Of a stretch of 35,070 nucleotides of DNA, positions 1 to 9,559 are shown one piece after another. A model generated the notes under the pieces. It saw only the letters and a list, made by a program, of their open reading frames with translations, ran no database searches and was not told the DNA's origin. The number at the start of each line of letters is the position of its first letter. Positions within the stretch are counted from its first letter, which is position 1. The stretch spans positions 1 to 35,070 of the IMG/VR virus record IMGVR_UViG_3300025120_000227, one strand, 5' to 3'. This DNA is from a virus. A program made the position numbers and the translations under genes.

Positions 1-3000
1 AGCAAATGTGCCTTTGTTTTTAAGAACAAAAGATTCAGTAAAGAAAGTTAATATAGGTGGAACATTTTCTTTACCTTCAAACCAAACTTCTCTAGCTTTC
101 TTTTTGCCTTGTATACTAGTCATGTTGATAGGATCTTCTCCATTAGCTTTGACTATGCTATTCCATAACGTCTGATCTTTTCTTTTACCCTCTTCAAATT
201 CTTTATTAGTATTTTCTATAGCTTTTAACTGTTTGCTATTTAATTTAGTTGAAGGACCTTGTGATGCCATTAAATTGTTTTTACCTTCAATTAATGCTTG
301 AGGAACGTTTTGTCCTTTTTCTTCTAATACTTCTCTAACTTCTTGGTTAGTTAACATACGCTCAGTCTGAGATACTAAAGCTTTTATTCTAGCGCTAGTA
401 TTTCTATCACTAACATTAGGTTGACCTGCTGGCGTGATACCAAACACTTCTTTAAATTCAGCTGAAGTTATATCGTTTCTTTTTTCATATATAGATAATC
501 CAGCTTTACTACCAGTCTTAGCCATAGAAGCTCTACCTGTTTTTTTGTAAAAATTATCTAATAATACTTTTTGAATACCTGTAGAAGTTCCACTTGGCGT
601 AGCTCCCTCAGGCAACATAGTTATTAAAGACTCTGCATTTTTATTTATGTATTGCTGCGCGCTTCTTACATCGTCTTTAGTTAAATTACCAGGCTTAGGT
701 TTTATACCAAATAAAGTTTGTACCTCTTCTAAAGCTACATTTCTTAATGTTTTAAAATCAAGTTGATTTATTGGTAGGTTTTTAATTTCAGATCTAACTT
801 TTTTTATAGCACCGTCTATCTCTCCTGTTAATCTCTTTTTTAGTTTTATAGCTCTCTTAGGTTTACCAACAATTTCATTGTCTGATTCTTCTACTGCAGC
901 TAAATTTTTTTGATCATCTATATCATCTTCAAACTCTTCGCCAAGTATTCTTCTCGAAGCTTCAATGGCTCTAGATGGTAAAAACTTATTTATATAAGCA
1001 GCTAGTGGAACGCCAGACTCTTGCTTATAAGATCTAATTAAATCAAGCAAACCACGTTCTCCAGTTTCTATTTCGTCTGTTAGCAACTGTCTATCAAACC
1101 CAGGAGCTTCACTTCTTCTTTGTACAATTTTGTTTACTATAGGTTTAAACTGCTCTATAATTTCAAATGCACCAGCCTCGCCTTGATCTTCAAATATTTC
1201 TTGAACTTTCTCACTAGGACCTTGAGATAGTTTTAAATCACTATCTTTACTTTCTTCCGGCGGAGCCATTTTTAAATCTAATTTAGAAACAGAATTTTGA
1301 AAACTTTTTACATAACTAAATACATCACTACCTGTTTTTAATGGAAACAAAAACTGTGTCTGAGGTATGTTAAACTTCCTAATCATGGATTTTAAAACAT
1401 ATTTTAATCCATTTATTTTATTAAAATTACCCTCACTTAGTATCCCTGTAGATGACATATCACCAAATAAATTCAATAACTCTTCTACATCTACTTTACC
1501 CGTTGACTTATCTGTATATTGTTTCTTTCTTTTTTGATAATCGTTAAACTGTTCTTGAGTTATTTTACCTTGATTAAAGTTTTGTCTTACTTGAACATCA
1601 GCTTCGTTTATAGCTTGTTCAGCTTCTTTCACAACAACTTCATCAACAACTATACCCGCTTTTCTGTTTTGTATATGCTGAAGCTCGTGTAGCGGAGACA
1701 CAGCAGCAAACATAGCCGCGGTTTTTTCTTTACTTGACATTAAGTTCTTTTTAATATTATCTTTAAATATAATAATATCATCGCCAACAAATGTAGCATT
1801 ATCACCTCTGTCTCTAGCCTCTATAACTTGTTTAGATGTTTCATCACTAAATTGTTTTTGTAGATCTTCTACAGTAGACTCTTTATCAACTCTAATTAAC
1901 TTGTTACCATTAAGTTCTTGTTGAACGCCAACAACATCTGTCCAAAATTCATTAAGACCAAGGTTGTAAGCTGCTAAAGCAGGATCTGCTGCTTCTTTCA
2001 TACTCTCTTGGTTTTGCTTTTCTTTTTTACTTAACAATTCGTTTCTTTGAGCATCTAAAGAATTAAATTCTTTTACTAGCTTTGTCTTTTGATTTTTAAT
2101 AGCTTTACTACCAGCTTCACCTCTCCCACCTAAGTCTCTTAAGTTGTTTATTATTTTTCTTCTTTGTCTGTTTATTTCAAACAATTGTGTTTTCTCTTCT
2201 GTAGACATTTGAGCTAGCTTTTGAACACTTACTATGTTGTTAAAAGCTGCTGTCTCCATTAGACCTGTTTTTTCTTTTCTTAATTCTTTTATTTTTTGTG
2301 GGGAAGTTTCTGAAGATAAAGCATCTTCTACTTGTAATAATCTTTTAAAAGCCATTGTCTCAGCTTTAATTCCAGATTTTGTTTTTACTTCATCAGAAAA
2401 CATATTATAAATATTAGACCCTATTGATGGACCTTGTATAGCTAAAGAGGTTAATGCAACGTTGTCAAAAAACTTAGCATCAATACCATCGACTATACTT
2501 TTATCTTCTTTTAATACATATATATCAGAAATATTATTTCCTATAGCTGCAGCTGTTTCTTCAACAAGTTCAATCCCAACATTAATGCTTGATTTTAATC
2601 CTTGATACATCATTTTTTTAAACAAACCAGCGTCAACGGTAGCTCCTAGTTTACTTAAGTTTTTCATGTAGCCTAGCGAACCTATTTTTTCTGAGTACAT
2701 GTCTATACTGCCAGCAAGAAGAGATGATCCAGCTTTTTGTAAAACATTGTAATTTATAGTATTATTTAACTCTTCTATTTCTTTTTTCTTTTGAGCAATT
2801 TCTAATTTACTAAATTTAGGTTTACCTTCTTCGTCTAACTCTTCAATATCATTTCTAAGTAACTCTATTGCTTCTGGAGCATTTTTTTGAGCTATAGCTA
2901 TTTCCATACCTTTACCACCATAACCCATGCCAAAGAAAGCTGCTTGAGCTAATTTACTAGCGCCCATTTCTGCTTTTGTTCTAACAGCTTTAGCTACATC

Positions 3001-4677
3001 ACCGGTTAAGCCTTTAGACTTAATTCTTCCAGCTACTCGTCCACCTTTTGTACTCATTAGTATAGTTGCTATACTAGGAGCTCCTTCAGCTAAAACGCCT
3101 CCCATATAATTACCTACATTGTCAATAGTAACGTCGTCTCTTTCTATGCCTGGAGCTATAGATATTGCTATACCTTTAGCAAGACTTTCATTGTAATTTA
3201 TAGCAACTCCTTCTACTTTGTGTAAAAAATCACTTAAAGAATTCGGCATAGTTTCTTCACCTAATATTTTACCTGCTGTTATATCACCAAGAATACCGGC
3301 TGTAGTACCTATAGATCCCATAACCATATCACCCATAAAAGCTTTTTCCACGTTTAGTTTAGCTTTTTCTAATAGACTATAATTCTTAGAACCTAAATCT
3401 AAAGCTAAAGCAACATCACCTAACTCATTAGCATCACTTTGTAGTTCTTCTCTTTTTCTATTCCAGTTTTCGACCATAGTAGCTTGAGCTAGTTTTTTGT
3501 CTTGAAAACCTTTAGTTTTATATTCTAGTTTAACTTCTTCAAATTGAGCTAATAAATTATTGTATTTTTTAATATCAGCTGGTGGAGACTCAGGGTTAAT
3601 GCCATCATCTTTCATTTCTTGAAGTTGTATAGAAATCCCTTCAGCTCTATCATTTATTTTTATATACTCTTCGTCTGAATCTAATGCTAGTTGAGAATCT
3701 TCAATAGCTACCATGTCTTTCATTATAGCGTCTGCTCTAGCATTGTTTTTCTTTACTTCTAAATTTAACAAATTAGAGTTGTCAGCAAACTTCATAACGT
3801 CTTCATAACCTAATTTACCCTCCATCTGGTCACTGGCTAAAGCTGTTATTTGAGCTCTAGCTTTTTCATCCATTCCAGTAGCATGAAAATAATTGTTTAA
3901 TTTACGCTTTTGAATCTCTTTTTTTGTAATATTTTTATAGCTATCAGGTACGTTTTTAATAATATCTTGAGGAACTTTACCAGTTTCCAAATAAGACTTA
4001 CCAGCTTCCCATTTAGCTTGAGAAACCCATGAAGGTTTTTCATCACCTTCGTACATAGAATTAAATCTTTCTTCTGGAGATTTAGCCATGACTTCAAGTC
4101 CTTCTAGAGCTTGAAAAGTGTTTCCTTCATCATCTTTATTTTCAAACTCAAGAGCTTTAAACATTAATTCCTTTTCATACTCTTCATCAGAATCATTCAC
4201 GCCTTCTAGTAACTCTCTTACTTCAGTAGCTTTTTCTTTGTAATCAATTAAGTCAACTCCTTCTTCATAAATATCTTTTTCTCCAGCAGATAAATCTTCG
4301 TAAGTATCTTGTTCGTGAGCTAATTGAGCAGACTGTAAAGGAGATTCTTCTGCTAGTTCAATAGTTTCTACAGCTTGAGACTGAGGACTAATTGCATTAT
4401 CAGACTCCATCTCTACAGACACTGGATCTGGAAAACCATCTTGTTCTGACGGTGCATTTTTTTCTTCTATGCTGCCAGCTAGTTTTTGAACCATGTCCCA
4501 ATTTACATTGTCTTCTTGTATTTCACCACCTTCAATTTCTTGAACCTCTGTCTCTGTAACTATTTCCTCTTCGTCAGGCACTAGATTTGGTTTATAATCT
4601 CTTATAACCATTGCTATAACTTCCTCTGGCTCCCCAGCGTCAATCATTCTTTGTACTATACCTTCTAGTTCGTCCAT
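1..4677 (-). CDS. Giant internal virion / ejection-type protein with zincin motif (3' end beyond window)
   Basis: This reading frame is open from the ATG at 4677 to the window edge, giving at least 1559 residues with no stop seen. The first ~170 residues are acidic and low-complexity. Gly/Ala-rich hydrophobic stretches lie near residues 440-470 and 500-540. HELQH at 997-1001, preceded by AVSPL, matches the HExxH zinc-peptidase signature. Residues ~1178-1245 resemble sigma-70 region 2. The peptide SQGPS occurs at 1151-1155 and 1472-1476, possibly marking domain edges. It is the last of three putative ejection proteins, and its ATG overlaps the preceding stop (TAATG). Great size, position after the tail genes and membrane-like stretches suggest a role like T7 gp16, delivered with the DNA. 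It could also be classed with phage polyvalent proteins that carry metallopeptidase domains. Peptidase activity and the third zinc ligand are not established. Confidence 0.8.
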   Translation of the reverse strand, partial: MDELEGIVQRMIDAGEPEEVIAMVIRDYKPNLVPDEEEIVTETEVQEIEGGEIQEDNVNWDMVQKLAGSIEEKNAPSEQDGFPDPVSVEMESDNAISPQSQAVETIELAEESPLQSAQLAHEQDTYEDLSAGEKDIYEEGVDLIDYKEKATEVRELLEGVNDSDEEYEKELMFKALEFENKDDEGNTFQALEGLEVMAKSPEERFNSMYEGDEKPSWVSQAKWEAGKSYLETGKVPQDIIKNVPDSYKNITKKEIQKRKLNNYFHATGMDEKARAQITALASDQMEGKLGYEDVMKFADNSNLLNLEVKKNNARADAIMKDMVAIEDSQLALDSDEEYIKINDRAEGISIQLQEMKDDGINPESPPADIKKYNNLLAQFEEVKLEYKTKGFQDKKLAQATMVENWNRKREELQSDANELGDVALALDLGSKNYSLLEKAKLNVEKAFMGDMVMGSIGTTAGILGDITAGKILGEETMPNSLSDFLHKVEGVAINYNESLAKGIAISIAPGIERDDVTIDNVGNYMGGVLAEGAPSIATILMSTKGGRVAGRIKSKGLTGDVAKAVRTKAEMGASKLAQAAFFGMGYGGKGMEIAIAQKNAPEAIELLRNDIEELDEEGKPKFSKLEIAQKKKEIEELNNTINYNVLQKAGSSLLAGSIDMYSEKIGSLGYMKNLSKLGATVDAGLFKKMMYQGLKSSINVGIELVEETAAAIGNNISDIYVLKEDKSIVDGIDAKFFDNVALTSLAIQGPSIGSNIYNMFSDEVKTKSGIKAETMAFKRLLQVEDALSSETSPQKIKELRKEKTGLMETAAFNNIVSVQKLAQMSTEEKTQLFEINRQRRKIINNLRDLGGRGEAGSKAIKNQKTKLVKEFNSLDAQRNELLSKKEKQNQESMKEAADPALAAYNLGLNEFWTDVVGVQQELNGNKLIRVDKESTVEDLQKQFSDETSKQVIEARDRGDNATFVGDDIIIFKDNIKKNLMSSKEKTAAMFAAVSPLHELQHIQNRKAGIVVDEVVVKEAEQAINEADVQVRQNFNQGKITQEQFNDYQKRKKQYTDKSTGKVDVEELLNLFGDMSSTGILSEGNFNKINGLKYVLKSMIRKFNIPQTQFLFPLKTGSDVFSYVKSFQNSVSKLDLKMAPPEESKDSDLKLSQGPSEKVQEIFEDQGEAGAFEIIEQFKPIVNKIVQRRSEAPGFDRQLLTDEIETGERGLLDLIRSYKQESGVPLAAYINKFLPSRAIEASRRILGEEFEDDIDDQKNLAAVEESDNEIVGKPKRAIKLKKRLTGEIDGAIKKVRSEIKNLPINQLDFKTLRNVALEEVQTLFGIKPKPGNLTKDDVRSAQQYINKNAESLITMLPEGATPSGTSTGIQKVLLDNFYKKTGRASMAKTGSKAGLSIYEKRNDITSAEFKEVFGITPAGQPNVSDRNTSARIKALVSQTERMLTNQEVREVLEEKGQNVPQALIEGKNNLMASQGPSTKLNSKQLKAIENTNKEFEEGKRKDQTLWNSIVKANGEDPINMTSIQGKKKAREVWFEGKENVPPILTFFTESFVLKNKGTFA

Positions 4678-6413
4678 TATTGGCTATATTTTTTTATATA
4701 CTGGGCGCTTGTCATCCCGCCAGGAGACTCAGCTGTTCCTTTTGAGATTGTGTAATCAAGATAAGCATCTTGCCCACCAAACTCAATCTCTCTTAAAACT
4801 CTTTGTAATGAAGCTACATCTTTAATTTCGTCGTAGAAACTACGTATATCTTGACCAGGATAAAGCTCTTCAAATTCTTGAATAACGCTTTCCTTTGTTA
4901 ATGGACCACCAGTAATTCTAGATTCAAGATCTTTTGCTGAAGTTGAATTAATTATAGCTTTATCTTTTATATCACCTTTTTGAATTTCCCTAGCCTTGTC
5001 ATCTTCCCACTTAGTTGTGCTTCTAATTGTAGTTTTTGGAGGTGTAGGAGTTTTTCTTTTTGATAGAATTTTAACTGCGCCTATTGTGTCTCCGTTATTG
5101 TTTACAGCGGTTGATGCAATATGAAACTTAGCTATACTGTCTTGCTGTTCTTTTATAGCCCCTTCTAATTCTTTGTCTTCTTCAGCAAATTCATGCCACC
5201 TACTATTTTGTAAATAATCATATCCATTGTCAAATAGTTTTTTATTTTCAGGCGTTTCATTTGCATAATCAAAATTATTAGGATCAAATGGTAAAGGTTG
5301 ATTATTACTATCTCTCATTGGAAATTTAGGTGGACTTGTTCCTTCGTTAAGCTTAGCAGCGATGCCAGCTATAGAGTTTGATTCAAACTTTCCAGTAGCA
5401 GGATCAAATTTACCATCAGGAATACTATCTTGCCAGTAGGTATTCATTTTACTACTGCTCACTATAGGACCCATAGCTTTACTATTAACTATTTTCTGCA
5501 TAATTAAGTCTGCATTTTTAGAAGTACCATCATCGTTCATCTCTGGAGTATATGCTATTTGCCAAGTTTGGCCCTCTGGTATATTGTCATAAGTAACACC
5601 ATTAACTGTCATTCCTCTAGTCACAGCTTGAGTTCTAACAAACTCACTAGATGGATCATCAGGATTAACTTCAGCATCGTACATAGTCTTTTGAGCTTTA
5701 GAGACATCATACTTAGATTCCCAAATATCTTCTTCTCTAGCATCCATAGCTCTAAGTTCTTTACCATTTATTAAAGAGCCTGCGTATTCAGCTTTAGGTA
5801 AGCCATTTTTGTCAAACATTTGAGATGGATCTTGTTCTTCCTCTGTATCATTTCCATTAGCATCTTTAACAAATGAAGGTTTAAAATAATAAAGTTCTCC
5901 GCCTCTTTCTACAGTTCTGACGTCTCCACCCATACCTATAGCCTCAACAACGTTTTGTGACTGTATAGATCCTGTACTAGCCAATTGACCTGATTCTCTT
6001 AAGTCTTTACCTAAAGTAACTTGAGCTCCAAATATAGATGCATCTTGTTTAAACTTAGGTATCAAACCTCTTATCTGTCTTAATCTAACATTTCCTTCCT
6101 GCTTACTTAACTCACCACTAGATATTTTTTGTTTAATATCAAAGTACTCATCTTTTTTCTGTTGCCAAAGAGACACTATATTTCTATCAAGTTTATCACT
6201 AGGATAGTTACCTATTTGATTCATCTTACTAGCAAAAACATCTTTCTCTGCTTCAACAGCATCCTCTCTTCTAGTTGCTTCTTCTTTTTGATCTTTAACT
6301 TGCTGTTGTATTTGTTTATTAGTAACGGCTATTTGATTTACCAAACCTCTAGAAGCTTGAGCAAATCTATCAAAACTAGTATTTATAATTCTTTTTGGAT
6401 CCCTATATCCCAT
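4677..6413 (-). CDS. Putative internal virion (ejection) protein, 578 aa
   Basis: I do not recognise a named family. The first ~110 residues are helical, rich in Gln, Lys and Glu, and likely coiled coil. The middle is Asp/Asn/Gly-rich and ends in a mixed charged region. No signal peptide or clear membrane segment is visible. It sits between an Ala-rich protein with hydrophobic ends and the giant protein, the same three-gene order as the T7 internal core proteins gp14-gp15-gp16, so a gp15-like role is inferred from order and not from sequence identity. Its TAA stop shares one base with the ATG of the giant gene, suggesting coupled translation. The upstream leader is A/T-rich with no Shine-Dalgarno sequence. 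Confidence 0.7.
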   Translation of the reverse strand: MGYRDPKRIINTSFDRFAQASRGLVNQIAVTNKQIQQQVKDQKEEATRREDAVEAEKDVFASKMNQIGNYPSDKLDRNIVSLWQQKKDEYFDIKQKISSGELSKQEGNVRLRQIRGLIPKFKQDASIFGAQVTLGKDLRESGQLASTGSIQSQNVVEAIGMGGDVRTVERGGELYYFKPSFVKDANGNDTEEEQDPSQMFDKNGLPKAEYAGSLINGKELRAMDAREEDIWESKYDVSKAQKTMYDAEVNPDDPSSEFVRTQAVTRGMTVNGVTYDNIPEGQTWQIAYTPEMNDDGTSKNADLIMQKIVNSKAMGPIVSSSKMNTYWQDSIPDGKFDPATGKFESNSIAGIAAKLNEGTSPPKFPMRDSNNQPLPFDPNNFDYANETPENKKLFDNGYDYLQNSRWHEFAEEDKELEGAIKEQQDSIAKFHIASTAVNNNGDTIGAVKILSKRKTPTPPKTTIRSTTKWEDDKAREIQKGDIKDKAIINSTSAKDLESRITGGPLTKESVIQEFEELYPGQDIRSFYDEIKDVASLQRVLREIEFGGQDAYLDYTISKGTAESPGGMTSAQYIKKYSQ

Positions 6414-6441
6414 ATCTTATTTATTTAATCAATTAACTTGG

Positions 6442-7128
6442 CTATTTACCTATACCACCAGCTGCAATTCCAGCGCCTGCTATTACCGATGTTCCTATGC
6501 CTACTATAGCTGCGCTTCTAGCAGCATCAGCATCAGCAGCGTTTTGTTTTGCGTTGTCCATTAAATTAGCTGCTCTGTCCATTTTCATTTCATGAAAACC
6601 TATAGTATCTCTTTGAACAGTTAAATCTCCTTGTGCTCTTTGCATATCTAAGTTTTGCTGACCTTGCGCTTTTAGTTTAGCAACATTAGCCGCACCTTCA
6701 GCTTGTAAAGCTCTGTTTTTAGTTTCTTGAGCACCTATACTAGCTGCAATGCCTCTCTTACTTTGTAATGCAGCCTGAGCTAATGCAGTTGCACCTGCAG
6801 CACCCATACCAACCTCCATCATGACATCTAAGCTATTAGCTAAAGCTTGATCAGCTTGCTCAGCTTGTATTTTAAAAGCTTCTGTAGAAACAGTTAAATT
6901 AGCGTATTCATTATTTAATCCATCAAAAGAGTTCCTAACGTTATCATAAGGATTCGTCATGGTAGGTCTACTTTTTTCTAAAGCTTCTACTTGAGCCGCT
7001 TGTATATCAGCCTCTGTTAATGCTATGTTTCTAGCTTGCTTTGCTTTGTTAGCTGCTATAGCCGATGTTGTTGCACCTACCACTGCCGCGGTTGCTCCTA
7101 CTGCTATTAATGCTGTTACTGCTGCCAT
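6442..7128 (-). CDS. Ala-rich putative internal virion / membrane-channel protein, 228 aa
   Basis: Residues 1-26 form an Ala/Val-rich hydrophobic segment. The centre is a long Ala/Gln/Lys helix with coiled-coil character, and the last ~25 residues form a Gly/Ala/Ile hydrophobic tail. This plan (hydrophobic ends around a helical core) is typical of small phage ejection proteins such as T7 gp14 or P22 gp7. It is the first of three consecutive genes of this kind, directly after the tail genes and a GNAT-like gene. The family assignment rests on composition and gene order only. The ATG at 7128 follows the preceding stop by 4 bases. Confidence 0.65.
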   Translation of the reverse strand: MAAVTALIAVGATAAVVGATTSAIAANKAKQARNIALTEADIQAAQVEALEKSRPTMTNPYDNVRNSFDGLNNEYANLTVSTEAFKIQAEQADQALANSLDVMMEVGMGAAGATALAQAALQSKRGIAASIGAQETKNRALQAEGAANVAKLKAQGQQNLDMQRAQGDLTVQRDTIGFHEMKMDRAANLMDNAKQNAADADAARSAAIVGIGTSVIAGAGIAAGGIGK

Positions 7129-7132
7129 ATTT

Positions 7133-7537
7133 CTATTTTAAAATTTTAACTATTTCATAGGATGGAGTATCATCTACTTGCCAGCCTAACTCTCTATGTT
7201 TATCTATTAATTTTTTTGTTCTACCTATTGTAAACATGTATTTATAGCCCCATGATTTTATAATCTTTTCTATTGAGTCTATAAGATATACTACGAATAA
7301 GTCTCTGTCATCTTCTCTATATTCTGGATCTGATACTATCCATTCAAGTAATACTGCTTTAGAATTAGTTATATACGTAAATCCAGCAACTATAGGTTTA
7401 CCGTCTTTTTCTACCATAAAACCACCTTCACCATTATCAGGTAAAAAATCTCTTGACGGAGCTACCCAGTTAGGCCATGATGCCCACCATTTTACTAGAG
7501 TATCATAGTCTGATTGTATTAATTTTCTTATATTCAT
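7133..7537 (-). CDS. GNAT-like acyltransferase, 134 aa
   Basis: The N-terminus (MNIRKLIQSDYDTLVKWW) has the beta1-alpha1 look of GNAT N-acetyltransferases. A central VAGFTYI / VLLEWIVSDPEYREDDRD stretch matches the beta4 strand and the start of the acetyl-CoA loop. The tail (KYMFTIGRTKKLIDKHRELGWQV) resembles the usual end of the fold. The Q/RxxGxG/A pyrophosphate loop is not clear (YREDDRD takes its place), so catalytic competence is uncertain. The gene lies between tail and ejection genes, spaced 5 and 4 bases from its neighbours, so it is probably expressed late and may modify or accompany the particle. The substrate is unknown. A GNAT-fold protein with a purely structural role is the alternative. 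Confidence 0.6.
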   Translation of the reverse strand: MNIRKLIQSDYDTLVKWWASWPNWVAPSRDFLPDNGEGGFMVEKDGKPIVAGFTYITNSKAVLLEWIVSDPEYREDDRDLFVVYLIDSIEKIIKSWGYKYMFTIGRTKKLIDKHRELGWQVDDTPSYEIVKILK

Positions 7538-7542
7538 TTAAT

Positions 7543-9525
7543 TTAATTTGCGTTAACAGTGTAACTTAATCCTACTGCATATAATTCTTTAAATCCACCT
7601 GGATCAGTTTGGCCATCTGTTTTAAGTGTTACATCTAAATAATAACCTTTAACTCCAGATATTTGATTTCCATAAGCTACTTCACCATTTTGTGCACCCG
7701 AAGTATTTATAAAGTTAGCTACATATCTATTTGCTTTTCTATCAAAACCAGCTCTTAAAAGCCCGCGGGTTGGTATTGCGGATGTACCTTCATTTCCTAC
7801 AGTATCGTAAGCACCTTCAACGTAGCTATATACTGATGGTCTAGTCGAACTCGTAGTATCGCTAAACCTATCCCAATCTCCAGTCCAAGACGGATCCGCT
7901 GGCGGAACTCCAGCTACATAAATTTTATTTTCACCAGTAGTATCTGAAGTAGCGGTAGAAACTTGCCAACCACTATCACCTTCGTAATCTATTGTTAAAA
8001 AAGTTTTTTGTAAAGAAGGTCTTGAATTTGCAACTATACTAACTTGAGAAGCATTGTTTATTCCATAAAACTGACCTCTTTGTACAGAATCATTATAGTG
8101 TTTGTAGTTACCTAAAGTTAAATTTTGAGAACCATCCCAAGGGTAATTATTAAAAGTATAGTAAGTATTTTTTAAACTCCCTAAATTAGATGGCCTGTAT
8201 GTATAAAAACTAGGCCAGCCATTTATTTGTTCGTCAAATCCTAGAGTAAAATAAGTTGTGTCTCTTCTTAATGGTCCATTAATACTATCTTCAGTAGTTT
8301 TGTTAGGTTGTATAGATAAAACATACTGTTTATTGTATATATCCCATCCAGCAGGTATTCTACTTCTATAATTGCTAACTAGTTTTATTCTTGAATCATA
8401 ACCATCCTCAAAGAAAACAGGATCAAGAATTTTATCTAATTGAATTCTATTTTCTTCTACATTTTTTACAGTCGCTGTAGTATCAACATAAGTTCCTCCA
8501 CCATCACTTGAGTAAAATACTTTTGCCCCAAGAGTATATTGAGACAAAGATCCAATTTGAGAAGTATATGGTGGTTCCGCTGGAGGGTTTGGATCTACAA
8601 CATCAAAGAAGGACTGAGTTCCACCTTCACCTGGTTTTACTATAGAAGAAGGTGCTACAAAATTCACTGTTGATAATTTTTTAGTATACTGATTTGTGTA
8701 ATCATCATTTAGAGGTGTTAATTGATCTCTAAAATAATCTCTCATGCCATACTCAGATATTTCTGTTATACCATCGTTAGAAAGTCTTATTACACAATTC
8801 CTATGTCTATCAACAAAATATTTTCTATAAGCGTATATAGCAAAGCTTTCTGGATTTCTACTTATTCCATATTCACCTGTGTAAGGAACTATTTCCCCTA
8901 AAACTTGATCAGTAGTTGTAACACTACCACCGCCTTCTGCATTGTATATAGCATTTTTATCTATTAAACACCTACTGCATTTGTCTTCTTGAAGTACAAC
9001 TAAATTGTTTTCTTCAGCATATATTTTTTGTATAGAATTATACTGAGGATTAGCAGACCTAGTAATACTAGTACCTATAGGGAATTCATTAGTTCTATTT
9101 AAACCTGTTCTTGAGTTATATATACCTGAATATATTAAAGTGTTTGATCTATGCTGTTGTATAGGATCATCTTCATCTAAATAAGCTCTAACACCTAATT
9201 CCATAGAGGTGTTGTTAAATCCGCCTTCTATTCTAGACTCTTCAACATAAAAGTTTTCTATTACATTAGACCCAGCATAACCATCAATTGGCTTTACGTA
9301 TGGAGTTGACGGAAACCCAGGTGTACTAGTACCTGTCCCAGCAGTAAATGGTGGCGCGTATACATTATTTAAAGGATACACATTAGTAGCTGCAGAACCC
9401 GCGCCGCCAGGAACAACAATGTTATTTGTTTGCGACTGAGGCTGAGGAGTTAGTATTTTCTTGTTCCAAATACAGTTATAATAATCTACTTCAATAAGTG
9501 GTAATGTTGCTGCTTGATTTGCCAT
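7543..9525 (-). CDS. Tail protein, 660 aa
   Basis: This looks like a beta-rich structural protein: many Tyr, Asn, Ser, Thr and Gly residues and no membrane segment. The most distinctive block is near residues 175-275, with KCSRC, an EGGGSVTTTD loop, PYTGEYGISRNPESFA and a DGITEISEYGM stretch. I associate this block with tail or tail-hub proteins of marine and Bacteroidota podoviruses. It directly follows the 1710-residue tail protein in transcription order, with a 34-base spacer holding a repeated sequence element. Cys pairs (KCSRC and HRNC) could bind metal or simply be structural. A role in tail assembly or adsorption is inferred; exact position in the tail is unknown. Confidence 0.65.
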   Translation of the reverse strand: MANQAATLPLIEVDYYNCIWNKKILTPQPQSQTNNIVVPGGAGSAATNVYPLNNVYAPPFTAGTGTSTPGFPSTPYVKPIDGYAGSNVIENFYVEESRIEGGFNNTSMELGVRAYLDEDDPIQQHRSNTLIYSGIYNSRTGLNRTNEFPIGTSITRSANPQYNSIQKIYAEENNLVVLQEDKCSRCLIDKNAIYNAEGGGSVTTTDQVLGEIVPYTGEYGISRNPESFAIYAYRKYFVDRHRNCVIRLSNDGITEISEYGMRDYFRDQLTPLNDDYTNQYTKKLSTVNFVAPSSIVKPGEGGTQSFFDVVDPNPPAEPPYTSQIGSLSQYTLGAKVFYSSDGGGTYVDTTATVKNVEENRIQLDKILDPVFFEDGYDSRIKLVSNYRSRIPAGWDIYNKQYVLSIQPNKTTEDSINGPLRRDTTYFTLGFDEQINGWPSFYTYRPSNLGSLKNTYYTFNNYPWDGSQNLTLGNYKHYNDSVQRGQFYGINNASQVSIVANSRPSLQKTFLTIDYEGDSGWQVSTATSDTTGENKIYVAGVPPADPSWTGDWDRFSDTTSSTRPSVYSYVEGAYDTVGNEGTSAIPTRGLLRAGFDRKANRYVANFINTSGAQNGEVAYGNQISGVKGYYLDVTLKTDGQTDPGGFKELYAVGLSYTVNAN

Positions 9526-9526
9526 A

Positions 9527-9543
9527 ATTTATAATCACTTGTT
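9527..9543 (-). repeat. Repeated 17-base intergenic element, copy A
   Basis: On the minus strand this reads AACAAGTGATTATAAAT, ending two bases before the ATG at 9525. An identical 17-mer occurs at 16749-16765, and a variant (CAAGTGAT followed by AATATAAAT) lies at 34889-34906. The TATAAAT core resembles a -10 box, but this copy is too close to the ATG to be the promoter of that gene. It may act in translation initiation or as a protein-binding site. Confidence 0.4.
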
Positions 9544-9559
9544 TATATGTGTGTTTTAC

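Noticed and set aside
3897-4097. Minus-strand 66-residue frame inside the giant gene
   Set aside because: The giant frame is open across it and has coherent composition; this is an alternative frame with no signal of its own.
6129-6428. Plus-strand 99-residue hydrophobic frame
   Set aside because: It is antisense to the coiled-coil start of the 578-residue gene; the Phe/Leu/Ile content reflects reversed Lys/Glu codons, not a membrane protein.
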